In this document: piece by piece, positions 52,055 through 63,400 of the stretch
How positions within the stretch are numbered: position 1 is the stretch's first letter
Layout: each line of letters opens with the position of its first letter
DNA from: Actinoplanes sp. NBC_00393
GTDB lineage: Bacteria > Actinomycetota > Actinomycetes > Mycobacteriales > Micromonosporaceae
Direction: 5' to 3'
Assembly (NCBI RefSeq): GCF_036053395.1
Contig: NZ_CP107942.1
Span: 9,270,001-9,334,000, forward strand
Length of the DNA stretch: 64,000 nucleotides
Position numbers and translations under genes: made by a program
The notes under the pieces: model-generated
What the model saw: only the letters and a program-made list of their open reading frames with translations
Database searches by the model: none
Told to the model about the DNA's origin: nothing

Positions 52055-52936
52055 GTGGCTGAGCAGTTGCGCCTGATGACCGTGCACGCGCACCCCGACG
52101 ACGAGTCGAGCAAGGGTGCCGCCACCATGGCCAAGTATGTTGCCGAGGGTGTCCAGGTGCTGGTCGCAACCTGTACCGGTGGGGAACGGGGCAGCGTCCT
52201 GAACCCCAAGATGGACCGCCCCGAGGTGCTGGCGGACATCACGAACATCCGCCGCGCCGAGATGGACAAGGCGCGCGAGATTCTCGGTGTCGATCAGGCC
52301 TGGCTTGGCTTCGTCGACTCCGGCCTGCCCGAGGGCGACCCGCTGCCCCCGCTGCCGGACGGTTGCTTCGGTCTGCAGGACCCGCAGGAGGCGGCGAAAC
52401 CGCTGATCAAGCTGATCCGCGAGTTCCGGCCGCACGTCATGACGACGTATGACGAGAACGGCGGCTATCCGCACCCCGACCACATCATGTGCCACAAGGT
52501 GTCGGTGGTGGCGTTCGAGCAGGCCGGCGACCCCGAGTTGTACCCGGAGCTCGGCGAGCCCTGGCAGCCCCTGAAGCTGTACTACAACTCCGGCTGGACC
52601 CGGGCGCGGATGCTCGCGCTGCACGAGGGGATGCTGGCGGCCGGCCTCGAGTCGCCGTACACGGAGTGGCTGGAGAAGTGGTCGGACCGGCACGACCGGG
52701 GTGACAAGATCACCACTCGGATCGAGTGCGGGGACTATTTCGGGATTCGCGACGATGCGCTGCGGGCGCACGCCACCCAGGTCGACCCGGACGGGTTCTG
52801 GTTCCACATCCCGCTCGAGCTGCAGCAGAAGGTGTGGCCGACCGAGGACTTCGAGCTGGCCCGCTCGCTCGTCGACAGCCCGGTCCCCGAGTCGGACCTG
52901 TTCGCGGGCATCCGGGAGAAGGTCGACGCCCACTGA
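52055..52936 (+). CDS. mca: Mycothiol S-conjugate amidase
   Basis: 293-residue zinc amidase cleaving mycothiol-toxin conjugates to release mercapturic acids. Zinc site HAHPDDESSKG (11-21, with His13, Asp15 and Asp16) and HPDH (140-143). The insert and C-terminus (GDKITTRIECGDYFGIRDD) match Mca rather than MshB. GTG 52055, with GAGAGGAT upstream. Divergent from DUF4307. Mycothiol itself marks the organism as an actinobacterium. Confidence 0.95.
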   Translation: MAEQLRLMTVHAHPDDESSKGAATMAKYVAEGVQVLVATCTGGERGSVLNPKMDRPEVLADITNIRRAEMDKAREILGVDQAWLGFVDSGLPEGDPLPPLPDGCFGLQDPQEAAKPLIKLIREFRPHVMTTYDENGGYPHPDHIMCHKVSVVAFEQAGDPELYPELGEPWQPLKLYYNSGWTRARMLALHEGMLAAGLESPYTEWLEKWSDRHDRGDKITTRIECGDYFGIRDDALRAHATQVDPDGFWFHIPLELQQKVWPTEDFELARSLVDSPVPESDLFAGIREKVDAH

Positions 52937-52952
52937 GCAGTACGCTGAGCAC

Positions 52953-53303
52953 GTGGACGTCTTCGCGGTCAACAATTTCGGCGACACCCGATCGGGCGGT
53001 CTGGCCGGTCCGATGGGGCTGTTCCTCATCGTCCTCATGTGTGTCGCCACCGTGCTCCTGATCCGCAACATGAACAAGCGGATTCGTCGGCTTCCCGACA
53101 GTTTCCCGGCCGCCGGCGAGCGTGAGCGTGTGGCGGAAATCGCGCGTCTCGATGCCGATCTCGAGCGATCCGCCGCCACGGCGGCTCCGGATGTCGAAGC
53201 GAATCGATCGGCGACGGCTGCCGCGGCCGAAGAACGCGAGGTGGGAGCCGCTCCGGAAGCCGAGCGCGGCACCGCCGGTGAGAGCGGTTCGACCAAGGCC
53301 TGA
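52953..53303 (+). CDS. Small membrane protein downstream of mca
   Basis: 116 residues: a short N-terminus, one membrane helix (about 19-38, MGLFLIVLMCVATVLLIRN), then RNMNKRIRRLPDSFP and an acidic, Ala-rich disordered tail. The mycobacterial gene after mca (Rv1083 in my recollection) is similar in size and layout. GTG 52953 is 16 nt after mca. TACGCT 6 nt before the GTG is -10-like. Confidence 0.78.
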   Translation: MDVFAVNNFGDTRSGGLAGPMGLFLIVLMCVATVLLIRNMNKRIRRLPDSFPAAGERERVAEIARLDADLERSAATAAPDVEANRSATAAAAEEREVGAAPEAERGTAGESGSTKA

Positions 53304-53312
53304 GGGTTGACG

Positions 53313-53356
53313 TGCTCGGCGTACCCCGGGGGTTTTCGACCCTGGAACGCCGAGCA
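53313..53356 (+). terminator. Hairpin terminator after the small membrane gene
   Basis: TGCTCGGCGT (53313-53322) pairs perfectly with ACGCCGAGCA (53347-53356) around a 24-nt loop that includes CCCCGGGGG and TTTTC. It follows the stop by 10 nt and separates the gene from the next transcription unit. Confidence 0.7.
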
Positions 53357-53462
53357 TTACCTTCTGGGGTCCGTCAAGCCCTGTTGCGTTCATCGGTATT
53401 GATTTAGCCTTCCGCCGGGGGCCGACACGGCCCCGGGACCCTGCGCGGAAGGGGGCGCCGAC

Positions 53463-53543
53463 ATGGACACAGTCTGGCGCAAAGTCTCCGCGAAGCATTT
53501 GCACGTGCATCTTCCTGTGCACCCGGTGTGGGTGCCATCGTGA
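53463..53543 (+). CDS. 26-residue His-rich peptide ORF overlapping the GGDEF-EAL start
   Basis: ATG 53463, with GGAAGGGGG upstream, encodes DTVWRKVSAKHLHVHLPVH and then PVWVPS. Five of the 26 residues are His, alternating with hydrophobic residues. The stop overlaps the GGDEF-EAL GTG (GTGA), so it is probably translated and coupled. No signal sequence. A leader peptide or small regulator; no family recognised. Third positions are mixed, which does not settle whether it codes. Confidence 0.55.
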   Translation: MDTVWRKVSAKHLHVHLPVHPVWVPS

Positions 53544-56047
53544 CGATCCGTGATCACTCGTGGCTCGGTCGCCCGCGACCCGTACGCATCCTGACGGTCG
53601 TCGTCGTGGTGGCGGCCCTGGCCGCTGTCGTGCTCGGCGCCCTGCAGCCGGCGGACCTTCCGGCCGACCGCCCGCTCTCCCCGCTGGACGGCGTCTGTGT
53701 CGCCGCCGTCCTGGCGGCCATCGCCCAACTCGCCGGCCTGCGCTTCCGGCTCGGGCCGGACGCGGTCTCGGTGAGCTGGGCGGAAGCGGCCGTCGTGGTC
53801 GGCTTCGTGGTCGCGCCGGCCGGCTGGCTACCCGCCGCTACCCTGATCGGCACCGGTCTGGCCTGGTCGCTGCTCTCCTGGCTGACCGGGATCCGCAACA
53901 CCGCCGAGGTGGTCCATCTCATCGCCTCGATGACCCTCGGGGTGGCCGGCGCCGCGCTGGTCACCGCGCTGCTCGCCGGGGACGCGCCGCTGGGCAGCGC
54001 CCGCCTGCCGCTCGCCCTGGTCGCCGGTGCGGTCACCTATCTGCTCATCACGTTCGGGCTGGTGGTGCTCACCCTCACCCTGCACCGGGACGTCGAGCCG
54101 ACCCAGATCGCCACCCGGGTGCTGCACGCCAAGCTGCCGATGTCGGTGGGCAACGTGCTGGTCGGCCTCTGCGCGGTGTTCGCGCTGGCCCGCGAGCCGC
54201 TCTGGCTGGTCGCCTTCGGGCCGGCGCTCTGGCTGCTGCACCGCACCTACCGGTTCCACCTGCGCGCCGCCGAGGAACGCCGGATGTGGGAGGCGTTCGC
54301 CACCGCCACCGCCCGGCTGCCGGGGACGAGCGAGGCTGAGGTGGCCCGGGCCGGGCTGCGCGGCGCCCTGGACGTCTTCGGCGCCCGTCGTGCGGAGCTG
54401 GAGGTGCACACCGGCAACGGGAACCGGCGCTACACCCAGGACGGCCCCGGCGAGGACGAGGCGCCCGGTGGCCGCTCCGGTCCGGCGATCACCCGCAGCA
54501 TGGCGGTGGCCGGCCGACCGGTCGGCGAGCTCACCGTGTGGCTCGGCGAGCCCAATCTGCCGGTGCCGCAGGACGAGGCGGCCATCACGGCGTACGGGGA
54601 GGCGCTGGCCGGGGCGTTGCACGACGCGGCGGCACACCAGCGGATGATCGAGCTGGACGCCCGGGCGGCCCATGACCGGATCCACGACCCGCTGACCGGG
54701 CTGGTCAACCGGACGGCGTTCGCCGGCGTCGGCGATCCGCTGCTGCGCACCCTGGACCGGGGCCGGCAGGTCGCCGTGCTGCTGCTCGACGTGGTCGACT
54801 TCCGGCAGGTCAACAGCACCCTCGGGCATCGCGGCGGCGACGAGGTGCTGCGCCTGGTCGCCGGGCGGCTCACCGACCTGGCCCGGCCGCAGGAGATCGT
54901 GGCGCGTACCGGCGATGACGAGTTCGCGCTGCTGGCGCCCACGGTTGCGGCGCTCGCCGACTCCGCGGCGTGGCCGCAGGGCGAGCCCAGCCCGCTGCCG
55001 GCGGCCCTGCGCCGGGCTCGGGAGCTGGTGGAACAGCTGCGGCTGCCGATGGAGGTGGCCGGCGTACGGCTGGCCATCGAGGTGACCGTGGGCGTGGTCG
55101 TGGCGCCGGCCGGCCAGGTGGAGATCGGCGAGCTGCTCCGGCGGGCGTCGCTGGCGGTCGGTACGGCCAAGGAACTGGGCGTCACCGTCGGTACGTACGA
55201 CAGCGGGCAGGACGCGAGCAGTACCGATCAGCTGGCCCTGCTCGCCGAACTGCAGGACGCGTTCGTCGCCGACGACCAGATCGTGCTGCACCTGCAGCCG
55301 GCCGTGGATCTGGTGACCTCGGTGCCGACCGGGGTGGAGGCCCTGGTCCGGTGGCGGCACCCGCGGCGCGGTCAGCTGTCGCCGGGCGACTTCCTGCCCG
55401 CGGTGGAGCGCAGCGAGCTGCTCATCCCGTTCACCCGGCGGGTTCTGGACCTGGCGCTGGCCGCGGCGGCGAGCTGGAACGCGCACGGCATCGATGTGCC
55501 GGTTTCTGTGAACGTGTCCGCACGCAGCCTCACCGACCCGACGTTCCCGGCTCAGGTCACCGAGGCGCTGCGCCGGCACCGTACGCCGGCGTCGCGCCTG
55601 GTCCTCGAGATCACCGAGTCGGTGGCGGTGAGCGAGCAGGAGATCGTCGACGAGGTGCTGGCCCGGCTGCGGGCGTCCGGCGTACAGGTCTCGCTGGACG
55701 ACTTCGGCACCGGGTTCTCGTCGCTCGCCTCGGTCACCCGGATGCCGGTCGACGAGATCAAGATCGACCGGTCGTTCGTGGACGAGATGATCGACTCGGC
55801 GGCGGCCGGGGCGGTCGTGCGCGGGGCTGTCGAGCTCGGGGCCCGCCTGGGCGTGCGGGTGGTGGCCGAGGGCATCGAGACGATGGAGCAGCGGGCGGCC
55901 CTGATCGCGCTCGGCTGCCCGACCGCGCAGGGCTACCACTTCTGCAAGCCGATGCCGGCCGACAAGATCGTGCAGGCGCTGACCCAGTTGGCCGCGACCA
56001 CCCCCGCCGCCCAGATCACGCCGCTGCGCGCCGAGGACGCCTCCTGA
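53540..56047 (+). CDS. GGDEF-EAL cyclic-di-GMP enzyme with membrane sensor
   Basis: 835 residues: an N-terminal membrane region of about 6 helices (15-230), a GAF-like segment (about 250-355), GGDEF domain (about 375-530) and EAL domain (about 575-825). The GGDEF signature is degenerate (TGDDEF, GDDEF at 458-462), so cyclase activity is doubtful. The EAL is intact: EALVRW (600-605), NVSARSL, EITES, DDFGTG (720-725) and EGIET (777-781), so it is probably a phosphodiesterase. GTG 53540 overlaps the small ORF upstream; a GTG at 53528 in the same frame is also possible. Confidence 0.9.
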   Translation: MTIRDHSWLGRPRPVRILTVVVVVAALAAVVLGALQPADLPADRPLSPLDGVCVAAVLAAIAQLAGLRFRLGPDAVSVSWAEAAVVVGFVVAPAGWLPAATLIGTGLAWSLLSWLTGIRNTAEVVHLIASMTLGVAGAALVTALLAGDAPLGSARLPLALVAGAVTYLLITFGLVVLTLTLHRDVEPTQIATRVLHAKLPMSVGNVLVGLCAVFALAREPLWLVAFGPALWLLHRTYRFHLRAAEERRMWEAFATATARLPGTSEAEVARAGLRGALDVFGARRAELEVHTGNGNRRYTQDGPGEDEAPGGRSGPAITRSMAVAGRPVGELTVWLGEPNLPVPQDEAAITAYGEALAGALHDAAAHQRMIELDARAAHDRIHDPLTGLVNRTAFAGVGDPLLRTLDRGRQVAVLLLDVVDFRQVNSTLGHRGGDEVLRLVAGRLTDLARPQEIVARTGDDEFALLAPTVAALADSAAWPQGEPSPLPAALRRARELVEQLRLPMEVAGVRLAIEVTVGVVVAPAGQVEIGELLRRASLAVGTAKELGVTVGTYDSGQDASSTDQLALLAELQDAFVADDQIVLHLQPAVDLVTSVPTGVEALVRWRHPRRGQLSPGDFLPAVERSELLIPFTRRVLDLALAAAASWNAHGIDVPVSVNVSARSLTDPTFPAQVTEALRRHRTPASRLVLEITESVAVSEQEIVDEVLARLRASGVQVSLDDFGTGFSSLASVTRMPVDEIKIDRSFVDEMIDSAAAGAVVRGAVELGARLGVRVVAEGIETMEQRAALIALGCPTAQGYHFCKPMPADKIVQALTQLAATTPAAQITPLRAEDAS

Positions 56048-56083
56048 TCGGCGAACCGCGTTCTGCGTGAGAGGGTTGCAGAC

Positions 56084-58075
<1,992 letters not shown>

Positions 58076-58636
58076 TCAATGGTCTCGCGGTAGGAACTCC
58101 TGTGGATCCGACTGCAGTAGCCAGGTGAGTGGCTTCTCGGCAGTGGTCTGGTAGGCCCCGTTCACGAGTCGATACATCGTCACCGTGTTGGCTGTGTCGC
58201 GTGCCACCGTCCAGTACCGCGGGATGCCCGCGGCGGCATACTCCTTGACCTTGGTGACCTGATCTGTCGCCTCGGAACCTGGAGAAACGATCTCGATGAC
58301 CAGTAGGAGGTCATCGACATCCAGCCAGACTGCATCCTCGGGAGGGCGGGACCAGAGTGCCAGGTCGGGGATGCGCCCGGCATCTCCGGCCGGCCCAGGG
58401 ATTCGGATGCCTGGCACCTGAATGATCTGGTCGCCGGACCAGCCGGCCCTGCCGAACCACAACATCAAATGGCCGGCGATCTTGGCGTGCTTACTGTCGG
58501 GGGGCGGAACCACGGAGAGCACTCCTTGGGTGCTTGTCTCATATCGGTGTCCGTGCGTGTCCGCCGCGATCATGGCGGCCAGGTCGTCGAGCGTGATGAC
58601 GGCGGGCATCAACCGGCCGATGGCCTCTGCGCTCAT
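58076..58636 (-). CDS. Uma2-family restriction-endonuclease-fold protein
   Basis: 186 residues of the Uma2/DUF820 family, PD-(D/E)xK nuclease-like. The core is visible: PDLALWSRPPEDAVWL, then DLLLVIEIVSPGSEATDQ with the acidic Glu, and VTKVKEYAAAGIPRYWTVA with Lys. Biological role unknown; such genes are numerous in actinobacteria. ATG 58636 is favoured, with ATG 58645 as alternative. The stop touches that of the YyaL-like gene, so transcripts must overlap. Confidence 0.83.
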   Translation of the reverse strand: MSAEAIGRLMPAVITLDDLAAMIAADTHGHRYETSTQGVLSVVPPPDSKHAKIAGHLMLWFGRAGWSGDQIIQVPGIRIPGPAGDAGRIPDLALWSRPPEDAVWLDVDDLLLVIEIVSPGSEATDQVTKVKEYAAAGIPRYWTVARDTANTVTMYRLVNGAYQTTAEKPLTWLLQSDPQEFLPRDH

Positions 58637-58810
58637 GCCGGTCATGCTACTGGCGACGACCGACATTTTCGTCACTCGTGGGGCGGGGCACCGGCTGGCG
58701 GTAGCGCCCGCAGGGCGGGGGGCAGGCCGGTCGACGTGGGGAGGTGTAGGCGTACCGGGAATGGGGTTGATTTTTCTGGTGAGCTGGACCGTCGCTAGGC
58801 TTGACCGGCG

Positions 58811-59953
58811 ATGGATACCCGAACCGGTCTGCCCGTAGTCGGCATGGTGGGCGGTGGCCAGCTGGCCCGGATGACCCACCAGGCTGCCATTTCTCTCGGC
58901 CAGTCACTGCGTGTGCTCAGTGAGAAGCCTGATGACAGTGCCGCGCTGGTCGCGGCGGATGTGCCGATCGGCACGCATACCGATCTTGCTGCGCTGCGTG
59001 AGTTCGCGAAGGGGTGCGACGCGGTCACCTTCGACCATGAGCACGTGCCGACCGAGCACATCGAGGCGCTCGAGAGTGAGGGTGTGAAGATCTTCCCGGG
59101 CTCGAAGGCGCTCGTCTTCGCCCAGGACAAGGGCATGATGCGGGAGCGTCTCGCGGCGCTCGGCGCGCCGGTGCCGCGATGGCAGCGGGTGAGCACGGCC
59201 GAGGAGATCGAGGCCTTCGCGGGTGGCTCCTGGCCGGTGGTGGCCAAGGCGACCCGCGGGGGGTACGACGGTCGCGGCGTCTGGATGGTCGGCTCACCGG
59301 AGGCGGCCGCGGATCTGGTGTCCACCGGGATTCCGCTGATCGTCGAGGAGAAGGTGCCGCTGCGCCGGGAGCTCGCCGCGCTGGTGGCGCGCTCGCCGTT
59401 CGGGCAGGTCGCGGCCTACCCGGTGGTGGAGACCGTGCAGCAGGACGGGATCTGCGTCGAGGTGATCGCCCCGGCGCCGGGGCTGTCCGAGGAGCTGGCC
59501 GTCGAGGCGCAGCAGCTGGCGATCGACCTGGCGAACGCGCTCGGGGTGGTCGGGCTGCTCGCTGTCGAGCTGTTCGAGACCGACGCCGGCATCGTGGTGA
59601 ACGAGCTGGCGATGCGCCCGCACAACTCCGGGCACTGGACCATCGAGGGGGCCCGGACCTCGCAGTTCGAGCAGCACCTGCGGGCGGTGCTGGACTATCC
59701 GATGGGTTCCACGGCGCTGACCGCGCCGGTGGTCGTGATGGCGAACGTGCTCGGCGGGGAGCCGGGCGGGATCTCCATCGACGAGCGGCTGCACCACCTT
59801 TTCGCTGCGGACCCGGGCGCGCGGGTGCACCTCTACGGCAAGCAGGTCCGGCCGGGCCGCAAGATCGGGCATGTGACCGTGCTCGGCGACTCGTTGGAAG
59901 AGGTGCGCGCGCGGGCTGTGCGCGCCGCCAAGTGGCTTCAGGAAGGCGTGTAG
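58811..59953 (+). CDS. purK: N5-carboxyaminoimidazole ribonucleotide synthase PurK
   Basis: 380-residue ATP-grasp enzyme: ATP plus bicarbonate plus AIR gives N5-CAIR. N-terminal dinucleotide-like fold PVVGMVGGGQLARM (8-21), ATP-grasp loop KATRGGYDGRGVW, and metal site VNELAMRPHNSGHWT. ATG 58811; a TAGGCT -10-like box ends 9 nt upstream, so the leader is very short. purE follows directly. Confidence 0.96.
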   Translation: MDTRTGLPVVGMVGGGQLARMTHQAAISLGQSLRVLSEKPDDSAALVAADVPIGTHTDLAALREFAKGCDAVTFDHEHVPTEHIEALESEGVKIFPGSKALVFAQDKGMMRERLAALGAPVPRWQRVSTAEEIEAFAGGSWPVVAKATRGGYDGRGVWMVGSPEAAADLVSTGIPLIVEEKVPLRRELAALVARSPFGQVAAYPVVETVQQDGICVEVIAPAPGLSEELAVEAQQLAIDLANALGVVGLLAVELFETDAGIVVNELAMRPHNSGHWTIEGARTSQFEQHLRAVLDYPMGSTALTAPVVVMANVLGGEPGGISIDERLHHLFAADPGARVHLYGKQVRPGRKIGHVTVLGDSLEEVRARAVRAAKWLQEGV

Positions 59954-60451
59954 ATGGGCCCGCAGGTCGGCATCATCATGGGCAGCGACTCGGACTGGCC
60001 CACCATGGAGGCCGCCGCGGTCGCGCTCGCCGAGTTCGAGGTGCCGTTCGAGGTCGGGGTCGTCTCCGCGCACCGCACGGTGCGCAAGATGGTGGATTAC
60101 GCCGAGTCGGCTGCGGACCGTGGCATCAAGGCGATCATTGCGGGCGCCGGGGGAGCGGCCCACCTGCCGGGCATGGTCGCGGCCCTGACGCCGCTGCCGG
60201 TGATCGGTGTGCCGGTGCCGCTCAAGCACCTGGACGGCATGGATTCGCTGCTCTCCATCGTGCAGATGCCGGCCGGCGTGCCGGTCGCCACCGTGTCGAT
60301 CGGCGGCGCCCGCAACGCCGGGCTGCTCGCGGTCCGGATCCTCGGCGCGTCCGACCCGGCGCTGCGGCAGAAGATGGCCGACTTCCAGTCCGGGCTGGAG
60401 AAGATGGTCGCCGAGAAGGATGCCGCCCTGCGGAGCAAGCTTCTCGGCTAG
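59954..60451 (+). CDS. purE: N5-carboxyaminoimidazole ribonucleotide mutase PurE
   Basis: 165-residue class I PurE, converting N5-CAIR to [14 protein letters not shown] (9-18), [10 protein letters not shown] with the conserved histidine, and the [11 protein letters not shown] loop. The ATG follows the purK stop with no gap (TAG-ATG), so translation is coupled. Converging membrane gene starts its stop 18 bp downstream, without a clear hairpin. Confidence 0.97.
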   Translation: MGPQVGIIMGSDSDWPTMEAAAVALAEFEVPFEVGVVSAHRTVRKMVDYAESAADRGIKAIIAGAGGAAHLPGMVAALTPLPVIGVPVPLKHLDGMDSLLSIVQMPAGVPVATVSIGGARNAGLLAVRILGASDPALRQKMADFQSGLEKMVAEKDAALRSKLLG

Positions 60452-60469
60452 CGAGGCCCGGACGCGGCT

Positions 60470-63400
60470 CTAGCGCATCTGCGAGACCACGTTTCGCAGC
60501 TCCTGGGCGCGCCGGCGGCTTTCGCTGGTGGCGCCCAGGAAGAGCAGGATCACGCCGATCGGGATCAGCATCAGCCACGGCCCGCCCAGGGTGAAGGCGA
60601 ACCGGAACGCGGCGATCACGGTGGCGATGGTGCCGACCACCACCGGGGCCTGCTGCCTGCTCCGCGACCCGATGATCAGCGTGATCACCGCGCCGAGCAG
60701 CAGCAACACCTCGCGAACGTCACCGCCGTTGCCGGCCAGCACGATGCCCATGGTCGGCACGAAGGCGGCGAGCAGGGCCGGCCCGTACGCCGCCCAGCTG
60801 CTCAGATCGGGCCGGTGATGCGCCTCGACCACACCGACGGCAAGGGCGAGAGCCGCGAACGGCAGCGTGTACGCCTCCGGCAGCCCCACCTCGGCCAGCG
60901 CGATGAACAGCCACCAGCCGACGATCTCGAAGCCGACCGCCGTCCAGAACAGGGTCCGCCGCTGGTTGGGGGTCCGGTCCGGGCGGGACGCCGCAAGGCC
61001 GAGCACCGCACCCCAGGCGGCCAGCAGCGCGGCCAGGTGTGGCAGTGAGTCGAAGGCCAGGGCGCCGGCGATGATCGCGGACGCATACCCGCACCATTCG
61101 ACGGTGATCGCCTCGGCCCGGTACTGCGCGAGGCCCAACCGGGGCAGAGCCGCCTCCAGGGAGAGCAGCGCGGCGCCGACGGCGAGTACCCCGAACGCCG
61201 CCCAGTGCCGTTCCAGCCCGGCCGCGATCGCTCCGGTCAGCACGAACGCCTGACCCATCAGGGCGGCGAACAGCCAGCCCAGCAGACGTGCCATCTGGGT
61301 GCGGCCGCCGATCGCCGCGACCAGGCCGACGCCGACCGCGCTGCCCAGCGTGAACAGGGTGAGCGGCTGCTCGGCGAGACTGCCGGAAAGGCCGGCGCCA
61401 CCGGCGAGCAGACCGATCACGAAGACGACGTTGCGGGTGCCACGCAGCAGCGGCGCGCGGGTCGCCACCGGGGGCGGGGTGAGGGCCAGTCCCAGCATCG
61501 AGATGGTGAAGACCACCAGGGCGGCGCCGGTCGCCGCCGGGAACGACGCGCCCAGCGCGATCGGGGTGATCAGCAGGGTGAGCGCGATACCGGGCAGGAC
61601 CACCGGCACGGCCTCGGACGCCTTGCCGCCGAAACCGATCGCTGCCAGCACCGCGGCGCCGGTGAGCAGCACGGCCGCCAGGGCGCTGGTCGCGTCGACG
61701 TTGCCGGCCGCCGGGTTCGCCAGCGCCGGGATCGGGCCCTCCCAGATCGCCTGCAGCTGCCGCAGGGGGTCGACGAGGGCGGCGCGCAGGGCCGGCGCGA
61801 GCGAGAAGAGCGCCAGTACCGTCGGGATCAGGGCCATCGCCACCGCACCGGTCGCCGGGTCGGCGAGCCAGCGCTCGACCCAACCGCCGCGGGTCAGGCC
61901 GCTGGAGCGCAGCGCACCGCGGCGCAGACGGGTGTACCGGCTCGACGGTGGGTACTCGATCGGGGCGACCCGCTGCACCGGGGCCGGCACCGCGCCGCGC
62001 AGCAGCTCGGCGAGGACGCCGAGGAGTGCGGCCGCAGCGGCGTACAGGGCGGTGGGGTAGTCGGTCGGCACGGACGTGAGCGCCGTGATGGTGGCCCCGA
62101 GGACCAGGCCGATCGTCGCCCAGGGCAGGTACTGCGGGATGTGCCGGCCGGCTGCCGCGAGCAGGGCCAGGCCCAGGCTGGAACCGGCCAGCGCGGCGGT
62201 CAGCACCACCTGGATGCCGTTGCTCTGGTCGGCGGCGAGGGCGGCGAGGACACCGGGCAGCGCGAGCAGCACCGAGGCGGTCGCGGCGCCGCCGAGCTGG
62301 GCGCGGTGCGGGGGGAGCACGGCAAGGGGCGGCTCGTCCGGTGCGATCTCGGCGTACTCGACGGTGGGCGCCGGGTCCTCCGGGGTGCCGACGGACGGGC
62401 CGACCGGGACCCGCGCCATCACTGCCACGAGCGCGCCGAGCAGCACGACGAGCAGCAGGGCCAGCGCGGTGGACCAGGGACGGGCCAGACCGGTCGCGGC
62501 GGCGTGCAGCAGCACCAGGGCGGCGACCCCGGCGCGGGCCCGGGCCGCTGCGGGCTGTGCAGTGGCGACGGCGGCCAGCGCGTACGCGATAGCGACCGCC
62601 CCGCCCACCACCAGGGGCGACCACCAGGGCAGACCGAGCGCCCACGGCGTACCCATCGTGGCGAGTGCGGCGGCCAGCCCGGAGGCGTAGTGCGAATACG
62701 GCTTCGGCATCGCAATCGCGGCCGTGATCGCGACCATGACCAGGGCGAACGGCGCCTGCCACGCCCCGGCCGGCGGATCGGTCGAGAACTGGCTCAGGTC
62801 GGCGTCCCAGAGCGGCCCCGGCGCGGACAGGATCCGCAGGCTGCCTCCGATCGCCTGCCAGCCGGCGATCACACCGACCACCGCGGCGGCGACGCCCAGT
62901 CCCCGGGCGGGTCCGCGCCGCAGATCCTCCTCGAGCAGCGACACCCCCATCCCGACCAGCAGCACCACGACGCCGGCCACAGCGAGCGGCGCGTTCGGGA
63001 AAGCGAGGGCGGCGACCCGGGCCAGCGCCCCGCAGATCGCGACGGTGGCGGCCGCGGCGGCGATGTCCGGCCCGTCCAGGCTGCGCTGGTTGTGGCCGCG
63101 GGCGTCGATCGACTTGGCGAAGAAGAGCAGACCGGCGGCGCCCAGCAGCAGCGCGCCGACCCAGATGTCGGGTGCGGCGGCGCCGGGGGCGAAGAGCGCG
63201 GCGAACGCCATCGAGAGCGCGCCCAGCCCGGTGCCGACGGTCAGCGGCAGGCTGATCTCCCGGTGCGCGACCTGGAAGACCGCCGCGTAGCTCAGCGTGC
63301 CGGCCACCGCGAGGAAGCCCGCGGCCAGCGCCGGAACGGTCGAGCCCGCGGTGGGCGGGGGACCGCCGCCGGTGTCGGAGATGGCCAGGGCGGCGGTGAC

